Part shown: in pieces, positions 52,221 to 60,741 of the stretch | How positions within the stretch are numbered: position 1 is the stretch's first letter | Layout: the number at the start of each line of letters is the position of its first letter | Assembly (NCBI GenBank): GCA_965224095.1 | Contig: OZ245039.1 | Location: forward strand, 2,232,001 to 2,296,000 | From: JBPEWY01 sp965224095 | Lineage (GTDB): Bacteria; Bacteroidota; Bacteroidia; Flavobacteriales; Flavobacteriaceae | Length of the DNA stretch: 64,000 nt | Direction: 5' to 3' | Notes under the pieces: generated by a model | What the model was told of the DNA's origin: nothing | The model's input: the letters and a program-made list of their open reading frames with translations, nothing else | The model's database searches: none | Translations under genes and position numbers: made by a program

Positions 52221-53708
52221 ATGTTCCGACATTTTATTTCCCTTCAGTGGAAATCTTTTTTTCGTTCTGCAAATGTTGATAAAAGTATTGGACTGAAAAT
52301 CTTAATGGGGTTTTTAGCAATCTATTTTTCTGCCATGTTCTTAATGGCGGGATTAGGACTGTATCCTCTTTTAAAGAAAATATATCCTAAGGAAGATCCG
52401 CTTTCTCTGGTAAACGGGTTTGTGATTCTTTGGCTTGCAGTTGAACTGATTTTCAGATTTTTTATGCAAACCCTGCCGGTAATTGATATAAAACCCTTAC
52501 TGACCTTACCCATTAAAAAAACAAAAGTGGTGCATTATGTGTTGCTAAAATCGTTAGCCTCCTTTTATAATTTGCTGCCGTTATTTGTAATAATACCTTT
52601 TGGTATATTTTGTGTAATCCGCGGTGATTATAGCGCTTTAGCCATGTTTGGTTGGATTTTTTCCATGATTTGCCTCGTATGCTGTATTAACTATACCAAC
52701 TTTATAATTAAGAAGAAATTTACCGAAAACATCACCGCTTTTTTACCCTTTATTGGTGTTGCGGTGCTATTGGCAATATTGGACTATTTCAGGATTTTTG
52801 AGATCAGTACATGGATAAGAAGGGCTATGAATTTTTTGGTTGCGAATCCTGTTCTAACTCTAATACCACTACTTTTAGCCATAGGACTTTACAGGTGGAA
52901 TCATAATTTTTTAAGTCGAAAATTTTATTTGGATGCTTCCTTACGTGCAAAGTCAAAAGACGTTGAAACCACCGATTTGGAATGGACCAGAAAGTTTGGT
53001 GATATCGCTCCTTTTCTGCAACTGGATTTAAAACTTATTTGGAGAAATAAACGCCCCAGAACAACGGTCTGGCTTGCACTGCTCATATTAGGATACGGAC
53101 TCATTTTTTATCCGAATGATGCTTATTCGGAAAATATGCCGGCTATGTTTGTTTTTGTGGGGATCTTTATAACCGGGATCTTTATGATTAATTTTGGTCA
53201 GTTTATACCTGCATGGGACAGCAGTTACTACTCCATGATGATGTCACAGAACATTCCGTTGCGTAAATACCTTACTTCAAAAGTCGGGTTGATGACATTC
53301 AGCGTTATCGTACTTTTTCTTTTGAGTTCGCCTTATGTTTATTTCGGATGGAATATTCTGTTGCTTAATTTGGCCTGTGCTCTTTACAACCTGGGCGTTA
53401 ATATCCCGGTCATTATGTATGCCGGCTCCTTTAACAGAAAACGGATTGATCTGACCAAGAGCCCCTTTATGAATTATCAGGGAACAGGTGCCACACAATG
53501 GATTATTTCTTTACCGCTTATGTTACTTCCCCTGGGCATATGGTACTTATGTTATAAAATATCCTCGTTTGAAGTGGCTACATTGGTATTGGCAATTCTC
53601 GGGCTTATCGGGTTGCTTTTGAGAAATTATTTTATGAAGATTATCACTAAATCGTATAGAAAGCATAAGTACGCCATGATCCACGGATTTAAACAACAGG
53701 GAGATTAA
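52221..53708 (+). CDS. DUF5687 family membrane protein (ABC exporter permease)
   Basis: A 495-aa protein with about 12 membrane helices (MGFLAIYFSAMFLMAGLGLY, LVCCINYTNFIIKKKF, FVFVGIFITGIFMINFGQF and others). The loop IWRNKRPRTT is a conserved feature of the family as I recall it. It forms an operon with an ABC ATPase 25 bp downstream, so it is the likely permease half of an exporter. The cargo is unknown. It is transcribed divergently from the PaaE-like gene. Confidence 0.82.
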   Translation: MFRHFISLQWKSFFRSANVDKSIGLKILMGFLAIYFSAMFLMAGLGLYPLLKKIYPKEDPLSLVNGFVILWLAVELIFRFFMQTLPVIDIKPLLTLPIKKTKVVHYVLLKSLASFYNLLPLFVIIPFGIFCVIRGDYSALAMFGWIFSMICLVCCINYTNFIIKKKFTENITAFLPFIGVAVLLAILDYFRIFEISTWIRRAMNFLVANPVLTLIPLLLAIGLYRWNHNFLSRKFYLDASLRAKSKDVETTDLEWTRKFGDIAPFLQLDLKLIWRNKRPRTTVWLALLILGYGLIFYPNDAYSENMPAMFVFVGIFITGIFMINFGQFIPAWDSSYYSMMMSQNIPLRKYLTSKVGLMTFSVIVLFLLSSPYVYFGWNILLLNLACALYNLGVNIPVIMYAGSFNRKRIDLTKSPFMNYQGTGATQWIISLPLMLLPLGIWYLCYKISSFEVATLVLAILGLIGLLLRNYFMKIITKSYRKHKYAMIHGFKQQGD

Positions 53709-53733
53709 CCAGAATTACTTTAAAATTTAAAAG

Positions 53734-54429
53734 ATGATAACAGTACATAATCTATCTAAAAAATATAAGAACACAGCGGTATTAACCATAGATCAGCTGG
53801 AAATTCCCAGAGGACAAAGTTTTGGCCTGGTTGGTAACAACGGCGCCGGGAAAACCACATTTTTTAGCCTTCTTCTAGACCTTATTCAACCAACCTCAGG
53901 ATATATCCTAAATGGTGAAGAACAAGTTAATACCAGTGAAGCATGGAAACCGTTAACCTCTTCTTTTATCGATGAAAGTTTTCTGATAGGATATTTAACC
54001 CCGGAAGAGTATTTTTATTTTATTGGAGAGTTGAGAAACCGAAACAAAGCCGATGTAGATAGTTTGTTAAACCGGTTTGATGATTTTTTTAATGATGAAA
54101 TCCTGGGTAAAAAGAAATACTTAAGAGATTTATCAAAGGGAAATCAGAAAAAAGTGGGTATTGTTGCGGCATTTATAGGAAACCCGGAAGTTATTGTCTT
54201 GGACGAACCATTTGCTAACCTGGACCCTACTACGCAAATCAGGTTAAAAAGAATTATTAAGGAACTCTCGGAAAACAAAGACATTACAGTTTTAATATCA
54301 AGTCATGATTTGATGCATGTAACAGAAGTATGCGAGCGAATTGTTGTACTGCATAAGGGAGAAGTGGTGAAAGACATTCAAACATCCCGGGAAACCCTGA
54401 AAGAGTTGGAAGCTTTTTTTGCCAGTTAA
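53734..54429 (+). CDS. ABC transporter ATP-binding protein
   Basis: A 231-aa ATPase with complete motifs: Walker A GNNGAGKTT (34-42), signature LSKGNQKKVGI, Walker B VIVLDEP with D157/E158, and the switch His in ISSHDLMHV. It pairs with the upstream DUF5687 permease to make an exporter. The signature LSKGN differs slightly from LSGGQ, as in other members of this subgroup. Confidence 0.93.
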   Translation: MITVHNLSKKYKNTAVLTIDQLEIPRGQSFGLVGNNGAGKTTFFSLLLDLIQPTSGYILNGEEQVNTSEAWKPLTSSFIDESFLIGYLTPEEYFYFIGELRNRNKADVDSLLNRFDDFFNDEILGKKKYLRDLSKGNQKKVGIVAAFIGNPEVIVLDEPFANLDPTTQIRLKRIIKELSENKDITVLISSHDLMHVTEVCERIVVLHKGEVVKDIQTSRETLKELEAFFAS

Positions 54430-54563
54430 TCACATGAAATATGAGGAAATTAACCCATTAGGAAGTGCTTTTTTCATTTTTATTGAAAAAGAACTGTATT
54501 TTTACGTCGCAGCATACTAAATAGTTACTTTTTCAGTTTAAAAACAAAAGGATTCTTTCAAGT

Positions 54564-57125
54564 TTGAAACTAACATCTACATCGTTATGTCTTGCGGTGA
54601 TTTCCATCTTGTTTTTTGGAGCGTGTTCTACCAAAAAAGATACGGTTATCAACAGGAATTGGCATGCACTTAATTCTAAGTACAATGTCTTGTATAATGG
54701 ATATAATGCACTTTCCGAAGGGGTAAATCAATTAAATGCCACATATACCGATAATTACTGGGAATTACTTCCGGTAGAGCGGCTTAAAGTACAGGAAGAA
54801 ATAACACTTTCCGGAGAACCACAGAACCCAAATTTTGAAAGAGCGGAAGAAAAAGCTACGAAAGCGATTCAGAAGCATGGAATGGAAATTAATCAGCGTG
54901 AACGAAACCCGCAAATGGATGAAGCTTTTCTGCTTTTGGGAAAGGCGAGGTATTTTGACCAGCGCTTTATCCCCGCACTGGAGGCGTTCAATTATATTTT
55001 ATATAAGTATCCGAACAGCGATAAAATTGCAGCGGCAAAAATATGGAGAGAAAAAGTAAATATACGCCTGGAAAATGAAGAACTGGCAATTGAAAACCTA
55101 AAAGAACTCCTTAAAAAAGAAACATTAAAAGATCAGGATTACGCAGATGCCTCCGCGATGCTTGCACAGGCATATATGAATTTAAAACACCTGGATAGTG
55201 CTGCCAGAAAATTGAGAATCGCGGCAAAACTAACCAAAAACAATCAGGAAAGAGGGCGGTATTACTACATTGTAGGGCAGTTATATAACCAATTGGGCCA
55301 TAAAGACACTGCCAACATGGCTTTTAACAAGGTTATAGAACTAAACAGAAGATCGCCCCGAGTATATATGATTAATGCGCATTTGCAAAAGATTAGAAAT
55401 ACCGATTCGGATTTAGATACTAAACCGGCCTTACTGGAAAAGCTTTTAGAGCTCGAAGAAAATCGTGAAAATCGCCCGTTTCTGGATAAAATTTATCATC
55501 AACTGGCTCAATTTCATTTAAAAAACGATTCTATTCCCGCAGCCGTTACATATTTTAACAAATCCATAAGAGCTACGGAAAAAGACAGGCGTCTGAATGC
55601 CATAAATTATGAAGCTCTGGGAGAGATTAACTTTTACAATAATCAGTATAAAGAAGCTGGAGCCTATTTTGACAGTACCTTAACCAACTTAGGTGAGCAT
55701 ACAAAAAAATACAGAATCATTCAGCGTAAAAGAGATAATCTGGAAGACGTTATCCTCTATGAAGGAGTTGTACAAAAAAACGATAGTATTCTTTATCTGG
55801 TTAATGCTTCAGAAGCAGATAGGATTGCGTATTTTGAAACTTACATAGCCAACTTGAAAGCGAAAGAAGCCGAGGAAGCGGAAAAGAAGGAATTGGAAAA
55901 ACTACAATCCGGTTTGGCTGCCGTGGGAAACACTCCCGGGAAGAAAGCGGGATTGACCAAGGGAGAACAGTTCTATTTTTATAACCCGGTTACGGTGGGT
56001 TATGGAAAGAACGAATTTCTTAAAAGATGGGGCTCCAGAGTATTGGAGGATAATTGGAGGCTTTCAGATAAGACTACGATAAGTCAGGAAGAAATTGCGG
56101 AAGCAAATAATTCAGCACAGGAACCGGGAGTCACAAAAGACGAACTGTATTCTACAGCGTACTATATTAATCAGATTCCCAAAGCGAAAGAGGTAATAGA
56201 CAGTCTTAAAACTGAACGAAATTTTGCGAATTATCAATTAGGATTAATCTATAAAGAGAAATTTAAAGAGTATAAATTAGCTGCTGCACGACTAAGTACA
56301 CTGTTAAAATCAGACCCTGCCGAGAAATTAATTTTGCCTGCGAAATACAATTTGTATAAAATATATGAGCTCTTGGGTAGTAGCCTGGCAGATGCTGTAA
56401 AAAACGATATTACTTTAAATTATCCGGATTCGCGATATGCGGAAATCATCAATAATCCGGGACAAATATCCGATCAGGAAAATGGCGGACCCGAAGATAT
56501 ATATACGGCATTGTATAAACAATACGAAAATCAGGAATACGAAGAGGTTATTTCAGGTGCCAATAAGTATATAAATGTATTTAATGGCCAGGAAATTGCG
56601 CCAAAATTCGAAATGTTAAAGGCAATTGCAACAGGAAGACTCAAGGGATTTGAAGATTTTAAACAAGCGTTAAATTATATTGCGCTCAATTATCCGAATA
56701 ATCCCGAAGGGAAAGAAGCGCAACGTATGTTGGACGAACAATTGCCTAAAATGGCCGACACATCCTTTGCTCCTTCCACAGAAACCGGAAATTATAAATT
56801 GATTTATCCGTTTTCCAGAAAAAACAAAGAAGGAATTGAAAATCTGTATGAAACCATAACAACATCGTTGAAAGACTTAAAGTATCATGACCTTTCTATT
56901 TCACAAGATGTGTATGATGAGGATAAAATATTTCTTGTGGTTCATGGTTTTAAACAAAAGGAATATGCATTGGGTTATGCGGAGCTATTAAATATTAACA
57001 AGAATTATAAAGTTGACAATGAGAATTTTGTAGTTTTGTCAAACAACTATAAAATTATACAGATTCACAAAAATCTGGAGGTGTATTTACGGGATCAATC
57101 TCCCCCCCAAACTATAAACAAATAA
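54564..57125 (+). CDS. SprE/PorW-like lipoprotein of type IX secretion/gliding
   Basis: An 853-aa lipoprotein: signal LCLAVISILFFGACS with the lipidated Cys at residue 21, followed by tetratricopeptide-type helical repeats (about 85-350, e.g. ADASAMLAQAYMNLKHLDSA) and a C-terminal helical domain. The opening HALNSKYNVLYNGYNALSEG is the stretch I associate with SprE/PorW, needed for type IX secretion and gliding in flavobacteria. Start is TTG at 54564; no in-frame ATG is close. It links to the CHU_C-domain protein at the other end of the window, which needs T9SS. Bactofilin and atp genes follow. Confidence 0.82.
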   Translation: MKLTSTSLCLAVISILFFGACSTKKDTVINRNWHALNSKYNVLYNGYNALSEGVNQLNATYTDNYWELLPVERLKVQEEITLSGEPQNPNFERAEEKATKAIQKHGMEINQRERNPQMDEAFLLLGKARYFDQRFIPALEAFNYILYKYPNSDKIAAAKIWREKVNIRLENEELAIENLKELLKKETLKDQDYADASAMLAQAYMNLKHLDSAARKLRIAAKLTKNNQERGRYYYIVGQLYNQLGHKDTANMAFNKVIELNRRSPRVYMINAHLQKIRNTDSDLDTKPALLEKLLELEENRENRPFLDKIYHQLAQFHLKNDSIPAAVTYFNKSIRATEKDRRLNAINYEALGEINFYNNQYKEAGAYFDSTLTNLGEHTKKYRIIQRKRDNLEDVILYEGVVQKNDSILYLVNASEADRIAYFETYIANLKAKEAEEAEKKELEKLQSGLAAVGNTPGKKAGLTKGEQFYFYNPVTVGYGKNEFLKRWGSRVLEDNWRLSDKTTISQEEIAEANNSAQEPGVTKDELYSTAYYINQIPKAKEVIDSLKTERNFANYQLGLIYKEKFKEYKLAAARLSTLLKSDPAEKLILPAKYNLYKIYELLGSSLADAVKNDITLNYPDSRYAEIINNPGQISDQENGGPEDIYTALYKQYENQEYEEVISGANKYINVFNGQEIAPKFEMLKAIATGRLKGFEDFKQALNYIALNYPNNPEGKEAQRMLDEQLPKMADTSFAPSTETGNYKLIYPFSRKNKEGIENLYETITTSLKDLKYHDLSISQDVYDEDKIFLVVHGFKQKEYALGYAELLNINKNYKVDNENFVVLSNNYKIIQIHKNLEVYLRDQSPPQTINK

Positions 57126-57128
57126 GCT

Positions 57129-57545
57129 ATGTTTTCAGACAACAAAAAAGGAAGAACATCGATTGATTCTCCCGGAAGCCAACCTAACAGAATAGAAAAT
57201 AATACCCGAATAAAAGGAGATATTACTTCCGAAGCCGATTTTAGAATTGACGGACAGTTGGAGGGTAATATTAAAACATCCGGAAAGGTGGTTATTGGAA
57301 AAGACGGTAAAATACACGGAAAGGTGGAATGCGTTAACGCAGATGTAGAAGGAAAATTTTCCGGAGAACTATTGGTAGCCAACTTATTAATGCTTAAAGC
57401 TTCGGCGGTAATAGAAGGCGATGTAACCGTTAGTAAACTGGCGGTAGAACCGGGAGCCACTTTCAACGCAACCTGTAATATGAAAGGAAGTGGAGTAAAA
57501 CCGCTACAAAATGGACAACCAAAAACCACCGAAAAATCAGCTTAA
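57129..57545 (+). CDS. Bactofilin (polymer-forming cytoskeletal protein)
   Basis: A 138-aa DUF583 protein. A short N-terminal tail (NKKGRTSIDSPGS) precedes the right-handed beta-helix built of repeats such as TRIKGDITSEADFRIDGQLE and GNIKTSGKVVIGKDGKIHGK. Bactofilins self-assemble into filaments at the membrane and often help shape the cell wall. It begins 3 bp after the SprE-like gene and overlaps the AtpZ-like gene by 35 bp. Confidence 0.93.
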   Translation: MFSDNKKGRTSIDSPGSQPNRIENNTRIKGDITSEADFRIDGQLEGNIKTSGKVVIGKDGKIHGKVECVNADVEGKFSGELLVANLLMLKASAVIEGDVTVSKLAVEPGATFNATCNMKGSGVKPLQNGQPKTTEKSA

Positions 57546-57741
57546 AAAAGCCGTTGTCCTTACGGGAGTGGCATTTCAAATGGGAATTACTATCTATTTA
57601 GCTGTACAGGCAGGGAAATGGTTGGATACCCAATACTCTGACGGAGGAAAATTATATCTGGCTGTTTGTACTATTTTAGGAGTATTTCTTTCAATCTTCA
57701 TGGTGTTAAGACAATTAAAGAGAATTAACGAAGACACTTAA
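57511..57741 (+). CDS. AtpZ/AtpI-like membrane protein
   Basis: A 76-aa two-helix protein (VVLTGVAFQMGITIYLAVQA and YLAVCTILGVFLSIFMVLRQ) of the AtpZ/AtpI family, thought to assist assembly or ion supply of the F-type ATP synthase. Short basic N-terminus MDNQKPPKNQLKKA. It overlaps bactofilin upstream and touches the next gene at a shared base. Confidence 0.88.
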   Translation: MDNQKPPKNQLKKAVVLTGVAFQMGITIYLAVQAGKWLDTQYSDGGKLYLAVCTILGVFLSIFMVLRQLKRINEDT

Positions 57742-58127
57742 TGGATAAAACAATTATTCGCTTTCTCTTACAGTTAATAATTCTTTTAGGATTTGTTTTT
57801 GCTATCCATATAGCAATACTCTATATGTTGGAAAAACCTCTGTTTGATCATAAAATAATAGAGGCTTATACAGTCAATGCGCTATTGGCGGCATTAATTT
57901 TTATAGGGCTCTATAAGCTAAACAAAACCTTCAAAGAACAATTAGGGTTTATATTTATGGGAGGTAGCATGTTAAAATTCCTCGTCTTTTTTCTTGTATT
58001 TTATCCGTCATTTAAAGACGATGGAGCTCTTGATAATTTTGAATTTGCCTCTTTTTTTATACCCTATATTGTTTGCCTGATGGTGGAAACTTTGGCACTC
58101 ATTAAAATGCTTAAAAAAGCGAGTTGA
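57741..58127 (+). CDS. ATP-synthase-associated membrane protein (AtpI-like position, DUF6168-like)
   Basis: A 128-aa protein with about four membrane helices (FLLQLIILLGFVFAIHIAIL, AYTVNALLAALIFIGLY, MGGSMLKFLVFFLVFYPSF, SFFIPYIVCLMVETLALI). It lies between AtpZ and atpB, the place of atpI. The DUF6168 name is from memory. Function probably related to F0 assembly. Position in the operon is the main support. Confidence 0.7.
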   Translation: MDKTIIRFLLQLIILLGFVFAIHIAILYMLEKPLFDHKIIEAYTVNALLAALIFIGLYKLNKTFKEQLGFIFMGGSMLKFLVFFLVFYPSFKDDGALDNFEFASFFIPYIVCLMVETLALIKMLKKAS

Positions 58128-58181
58128 AATAAAGTTCTTTACCCCTGAAAAATAGGCAGTAATAAACCCTTAAATTTCTTT

Positions 58182-58210
58182 TTTGATTTTCAGATAAAAG
58201 CGTACATTTG
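58182..58210 (+). promoter_or_regulatory. Promoter of the atpBEFHAG operon
   Basis: -33 TTTG (58182-58185) and -7 TACATTTG (58203-58210), exact TAnnTTTG, 17-bp spacer. It is the best-formed promoter in the window and shows the ATPase genes can be transcribed apart from the upstream bactofilin/AtpZ genes. Confidence 0.75.
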
Positions 58211-58247
58211 CACCGATTTTTAGGCCACCACTATTTAATTGTGTGAT

Positions 58248-59369
58248 ATGCGAAGAATTTTTTTTGGAACACTCCTTATTACCGTATTGTCATTTGGATT
58301 TTCTGTTAATGCTCAGGAAAGTACGCACGGTGAAACAGAAACGAAAAAAGATCTCAAAACTGAGATTAAAGAATATATTCAACACCACCTACAGGATTCG
58401 CATGACTTTACGGTGGCGTCTCATACTAATGATGCTGGTGAAAAAGTTCATTGGGGGTTTCCACTGCCGGTTATTCTTTGGGATAATGGATTAAAAGTTT
58501 TTTCTTCTTCAAAATTCCATCATGGGGAAACGTTGGCTGAGGTTGATGGAAATTACTATAAGCTTTACCACAGTAAAATATATAAGACCGATGCCCAGGG
58601 AACTATTCATTACGATGACCACCATCACCCTACAAATGTTAAACCCCTGGATCTGTCAATCACGAAAAGTGTTTTAATGATTATTTTAACAGGAGCTTTA
58701 ATGTTCCTGTTATTTAGAGGCCTGGCAAAAAGTTATGCTGCTAACGGGGGTATTGCCAAAGGCGTAGGGCGTTTCTTTGAGCCAATTATACTGTACATTA
58801 GAGATGATATTGCCATTGCTAATATTGGCGAAAAACACTATAAAAGGTATATGCCTTATCTGTTAACCATTTTCTTTTTTATATGGTTTCTTAATATTTT
58901 TGGCTTAACGCCACTGGGCGTTAATGTAACAGGAAATATTGCTGTAACAGTTGCACTGGCATTGTTAACTTTCCTCATTACGAATTTTACCGGAAAAAAG
59001 GACTATTGGAAACATATTTTTGATCCTTTGGGTAATTCCATGCCCTGGATAGCTAAAATTCCGCTTTATATAATATTGATACCTATTGAGGTATTGGGGA
59101 TTTTTATTAAACCGTTTTCGCTATTAATACGTTTGTATGCCAATATGCAGGCAGGACATATCGTATTAATGAGTCTTATCGGGTTGATGTTCCTTTTTAA
59201 GAACTGGATTGGAAGTCCTCTTTCTTTCGGACTAGCATTTGCTATTTCGTTGATTGAGATTTTAGTTGCCTTATTACAGGCATATATTTTTACAATGCTG
59301 TCAGCACTTTACTTTGGTTTTGCTGCTGAAGAGCATGATCATGAACACGAGCATGAAATAGCTCATTAA
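58248..59369 (+). CDS. atpB: F0F1 ATP synthase subunit a
   Basis: Membrane stator channel of the F0 motor. Length 373 aa is far above the ~270 aa of E. coli because of an N-terminal extension: a signal peptide (FGTLLITVLSFGFSVNAQES) followed by a His-rich periplasmic stretch (YDDHHHPTN). This is normal in Bacteroidota. The essential Arg is R295 in LLIRLYANMQAGHIV. The C-terminus is a His/Glu tail (EEHDHEHEHEIAH). ATG 58248 is preferred over GTG 58239. Confidence 0.95.
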   Translation: MRRIFFGTLLITVLSFGFSVNAQESTHGETETKKDLKTEIKEYIQHHLQDSHDFTVASHTNDAGEKVHWGFPLPVILWDNGLKVFSSSKFHHGETLAEVDGNYYKLYHSKIYKTDAQGTIHYDDHHHPTNVKPLDLSITKSVLMIILTGALMFLLFRGLAKSYAANGGIAKGVGRFFEPIILYIRDDIAIANIGEKHYKRYMPYLLTIFFFIWFLNIFGLTPLGVNVTGNIAVTVALALLTFLITNFTGKKDYWKHIFDPLGNSMPWIAKIPLYIILIPIEVLGIFIKPFSLLIRLYANMQAGHIVLMSLIGLMFLFKNWIGSPLSFGLAFAISLIEILVALLQAYIFTMLSALYFGFAAEEHDHEHEHEIAH

Positions 59370-59403
59370 AAGATTGAATGTTTAATTTTAAATACATTAT
59401 ATT

Positions 59404-59595
59404 ATGACAATTCCAACAATAGTAGGTGCAGGTTTAGCGGTAATCGGTGTAGGTATCGGTATCGGTCAGATTGGTGGTAAAGCTATGGAAGCTATTGCCC
59501 GTCAGCCTGAGGCTTATGGAAAAATTCAAACAGCAATGCTTATTGCAGCGGCGCTTATTGAAGGTATTGGTTTTGCCGCAATTTTTGCTGCATAA
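59404..59595 (+). CDS. atpE: F0F1 ATP synthase subunit c
   Basis: A 63-aa hairpin of two membrane helices with the loop ARQPEA; the ion-binding carboxylate is E53 in ALIEGIGFAA. A Gly follows the Glu and the helix-1 Gln of sodium-type c subunits is not at the expected position, so a proton-coupled ring is inferred. A strong hairpin follows the gene in the mRNA. Confidence 0.96.
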   Translation: MTIPTIVGAGLAVIGVGIGIGQIGGKAMEAIARQPEAYGKIQTAMLIAAALIEGIGFAAIFAA

Positions 59596-59608
59596 TCAGT
59601 AAATGCAA

Positions 59609-59645
59609 AACAAACAGTCTTAACGGTTGGTTAAGGCTGTTTGTT
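59609..59645 (+). other. 16-bp hairpin between atpE and atpF
   Basis: AACAAACAGTCTTAAC (59609-59624) pairs with GTTAAGGCTGTTTGTT (59630-59645) across a 5-nt loop with one T-G wobble. No T-run follows, so it is not a standard terminator. It may stabilise the atpE message or allow partial termination. Confidence 0.65.
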
Positions 59646-59685
59646 AAAATATCAAAATTAGACATTGGTTAAACTATAGAGTGAC

Positions 59686-60186
59686 ATGGAAAAATTATTA
59701 AACGAATTTTCTTTAGGCTTATTTATCTGGCAAACGTTGTTGTTTGTGCTTCTTTTGTTATTGTTAAGAAAATACGCTTGGAAACCTATTTTGAACGCGG
59801 TAAACGAACGAGAAGACGGTATTAAAAACGCATTAGCCGAAGCGGAGAATGCACGTCTTGAAATGGAGAATATCACTGCAGACAATGAACGTATTTTGAA
59901 AGAGGCCCGCTCCGAAAGAGAAACACTTTTAAAAGAGGCCAGAGAAATGAAGGATAAAATGATTGCCGAAGCCAAGGATCAGGCTCAGGAGGAAGCGAAT
60001 AAAATAATTCGACAAGCTCAGGCAAGCATTGAAAGTGAGAAAAAGGCAGCTTTGGCTGAATTAAAAAGTGAAGTGGCAGCGCTATCGGTAGATATCGCAG
60101 AAAAAGTAGTAAGAAAAGAGCTTTCCGGTAAAGAAAAACACCTGGAATTGGTGGATAGCATGCTGGAAGACGTTACGCTAAATTAA
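59686..60186 (+). CDS. atpF: F0F1 ATP synthase subunit b
   Basis: A 166-aa stator protein: one N-terminal membrane helix (GLFIWQTLLFVLLLLLLRKY) then a long Ala/Glu/Lys-rich helix that dimerises as the peripheral stalk (RLEMENITADNERILKEARS). Length is typical. Separated from atpE by the hairpin region and 8 bp from atpH. Confidence 0.95.
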   Translation: MEKLLNEFSLGLFIWQTLLFVLLLLLLRKYAWKPILNAVNEREDGIKNALAEAENARLEMENITADNERILKEARSERETLLKEAREMKDKMIAEAKDQAQEEANKIIRQAQASIESEKKAALAELKSEVAALSVDIAEKVVRKELSGKEKHLELVDSMLEDVTLN

Positions 60187-60194
60187 CTGTTGAA

Positions 60195-60731
60195 ATGAGA
60201 GCTTCCAGAGCAGCAATACGATACGCAAAAGCAACCTTAAGCCTGGCACAGGATCAAAATGTCGCTGAGGCTGTGGATGCCGATATGAAGCGTATTTTAA
60301 ATACGCTAACAGCGCATGAAGAACTGCAACAAGTACTTCACAGCCCTATTTTGAAGTCGGATCATAAAACCGAGGCTTTAAAAGAGATTTTTTCAGAGAA
60401 TCATCAAATTACCCGGGGATTACTGAATTTGTTATCTGAAAACAAACGGATTTCACTACTCGGAGAAGTTGCGCAAAAATATATTGCCCTTTACGATCAG
60501 TTAAAAGGGAAAGAAATAGCTGTGGTAACCACAGCGGTTCCTTTGAATAAGGAACTGGAAAAAAAGATATTGGTAAAGGTGAAAGAACTCACCGGAAATA
60601 GTGTAACAATCGATAATAAAATTGATGAAAGTATTATCGGTGGATTCATATTACGAGTTGGCGATTTGCAATACAATGCGAGTATCGCTAATAAATTAAA
60701 TAATTTAAAAAGGTCATTAGCAACAAAATAA
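60195..60731 (+). CDS. atpH: F0F1 ATP synthase subunit delta
   Basis: A 178-aa OSCP/delta subunit that joins the b stalk to the alpha/beta head. N-terminal six-helix part (RYAKATLSLAQDQNVAEAVD) and the C-terminal IIGGFILRVGDLQYNASIAN motif are present. Ten bp before atpA. Confidence 0.95.
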   Translation: MRASRAAIRYAKATLSLAQDQNVAEAVDADMKRILNTLTAHEELQQVLHSPILKSDHKTEALKEIFSENHQITRGLLNLLSENKRISLLGEVAQKYIALYDQLKGKEIAVVTTAVPLNKELEKKILVKVKELTGNSVTIDNKIDESIIGGFILRVGDLQYNASIANKLNNLKRSLATK

Positions 60732-60741
60732 ACTAGAAACA

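Noticed and set aside
54564..54566. Possibility that the SprE-like gene is truncated because no ATG start is seen
   Set aside because: TTG at 54564 gives a complete lipoprotein signal peptide directly, and the protein length of 853 aa is near that expected for SprE.
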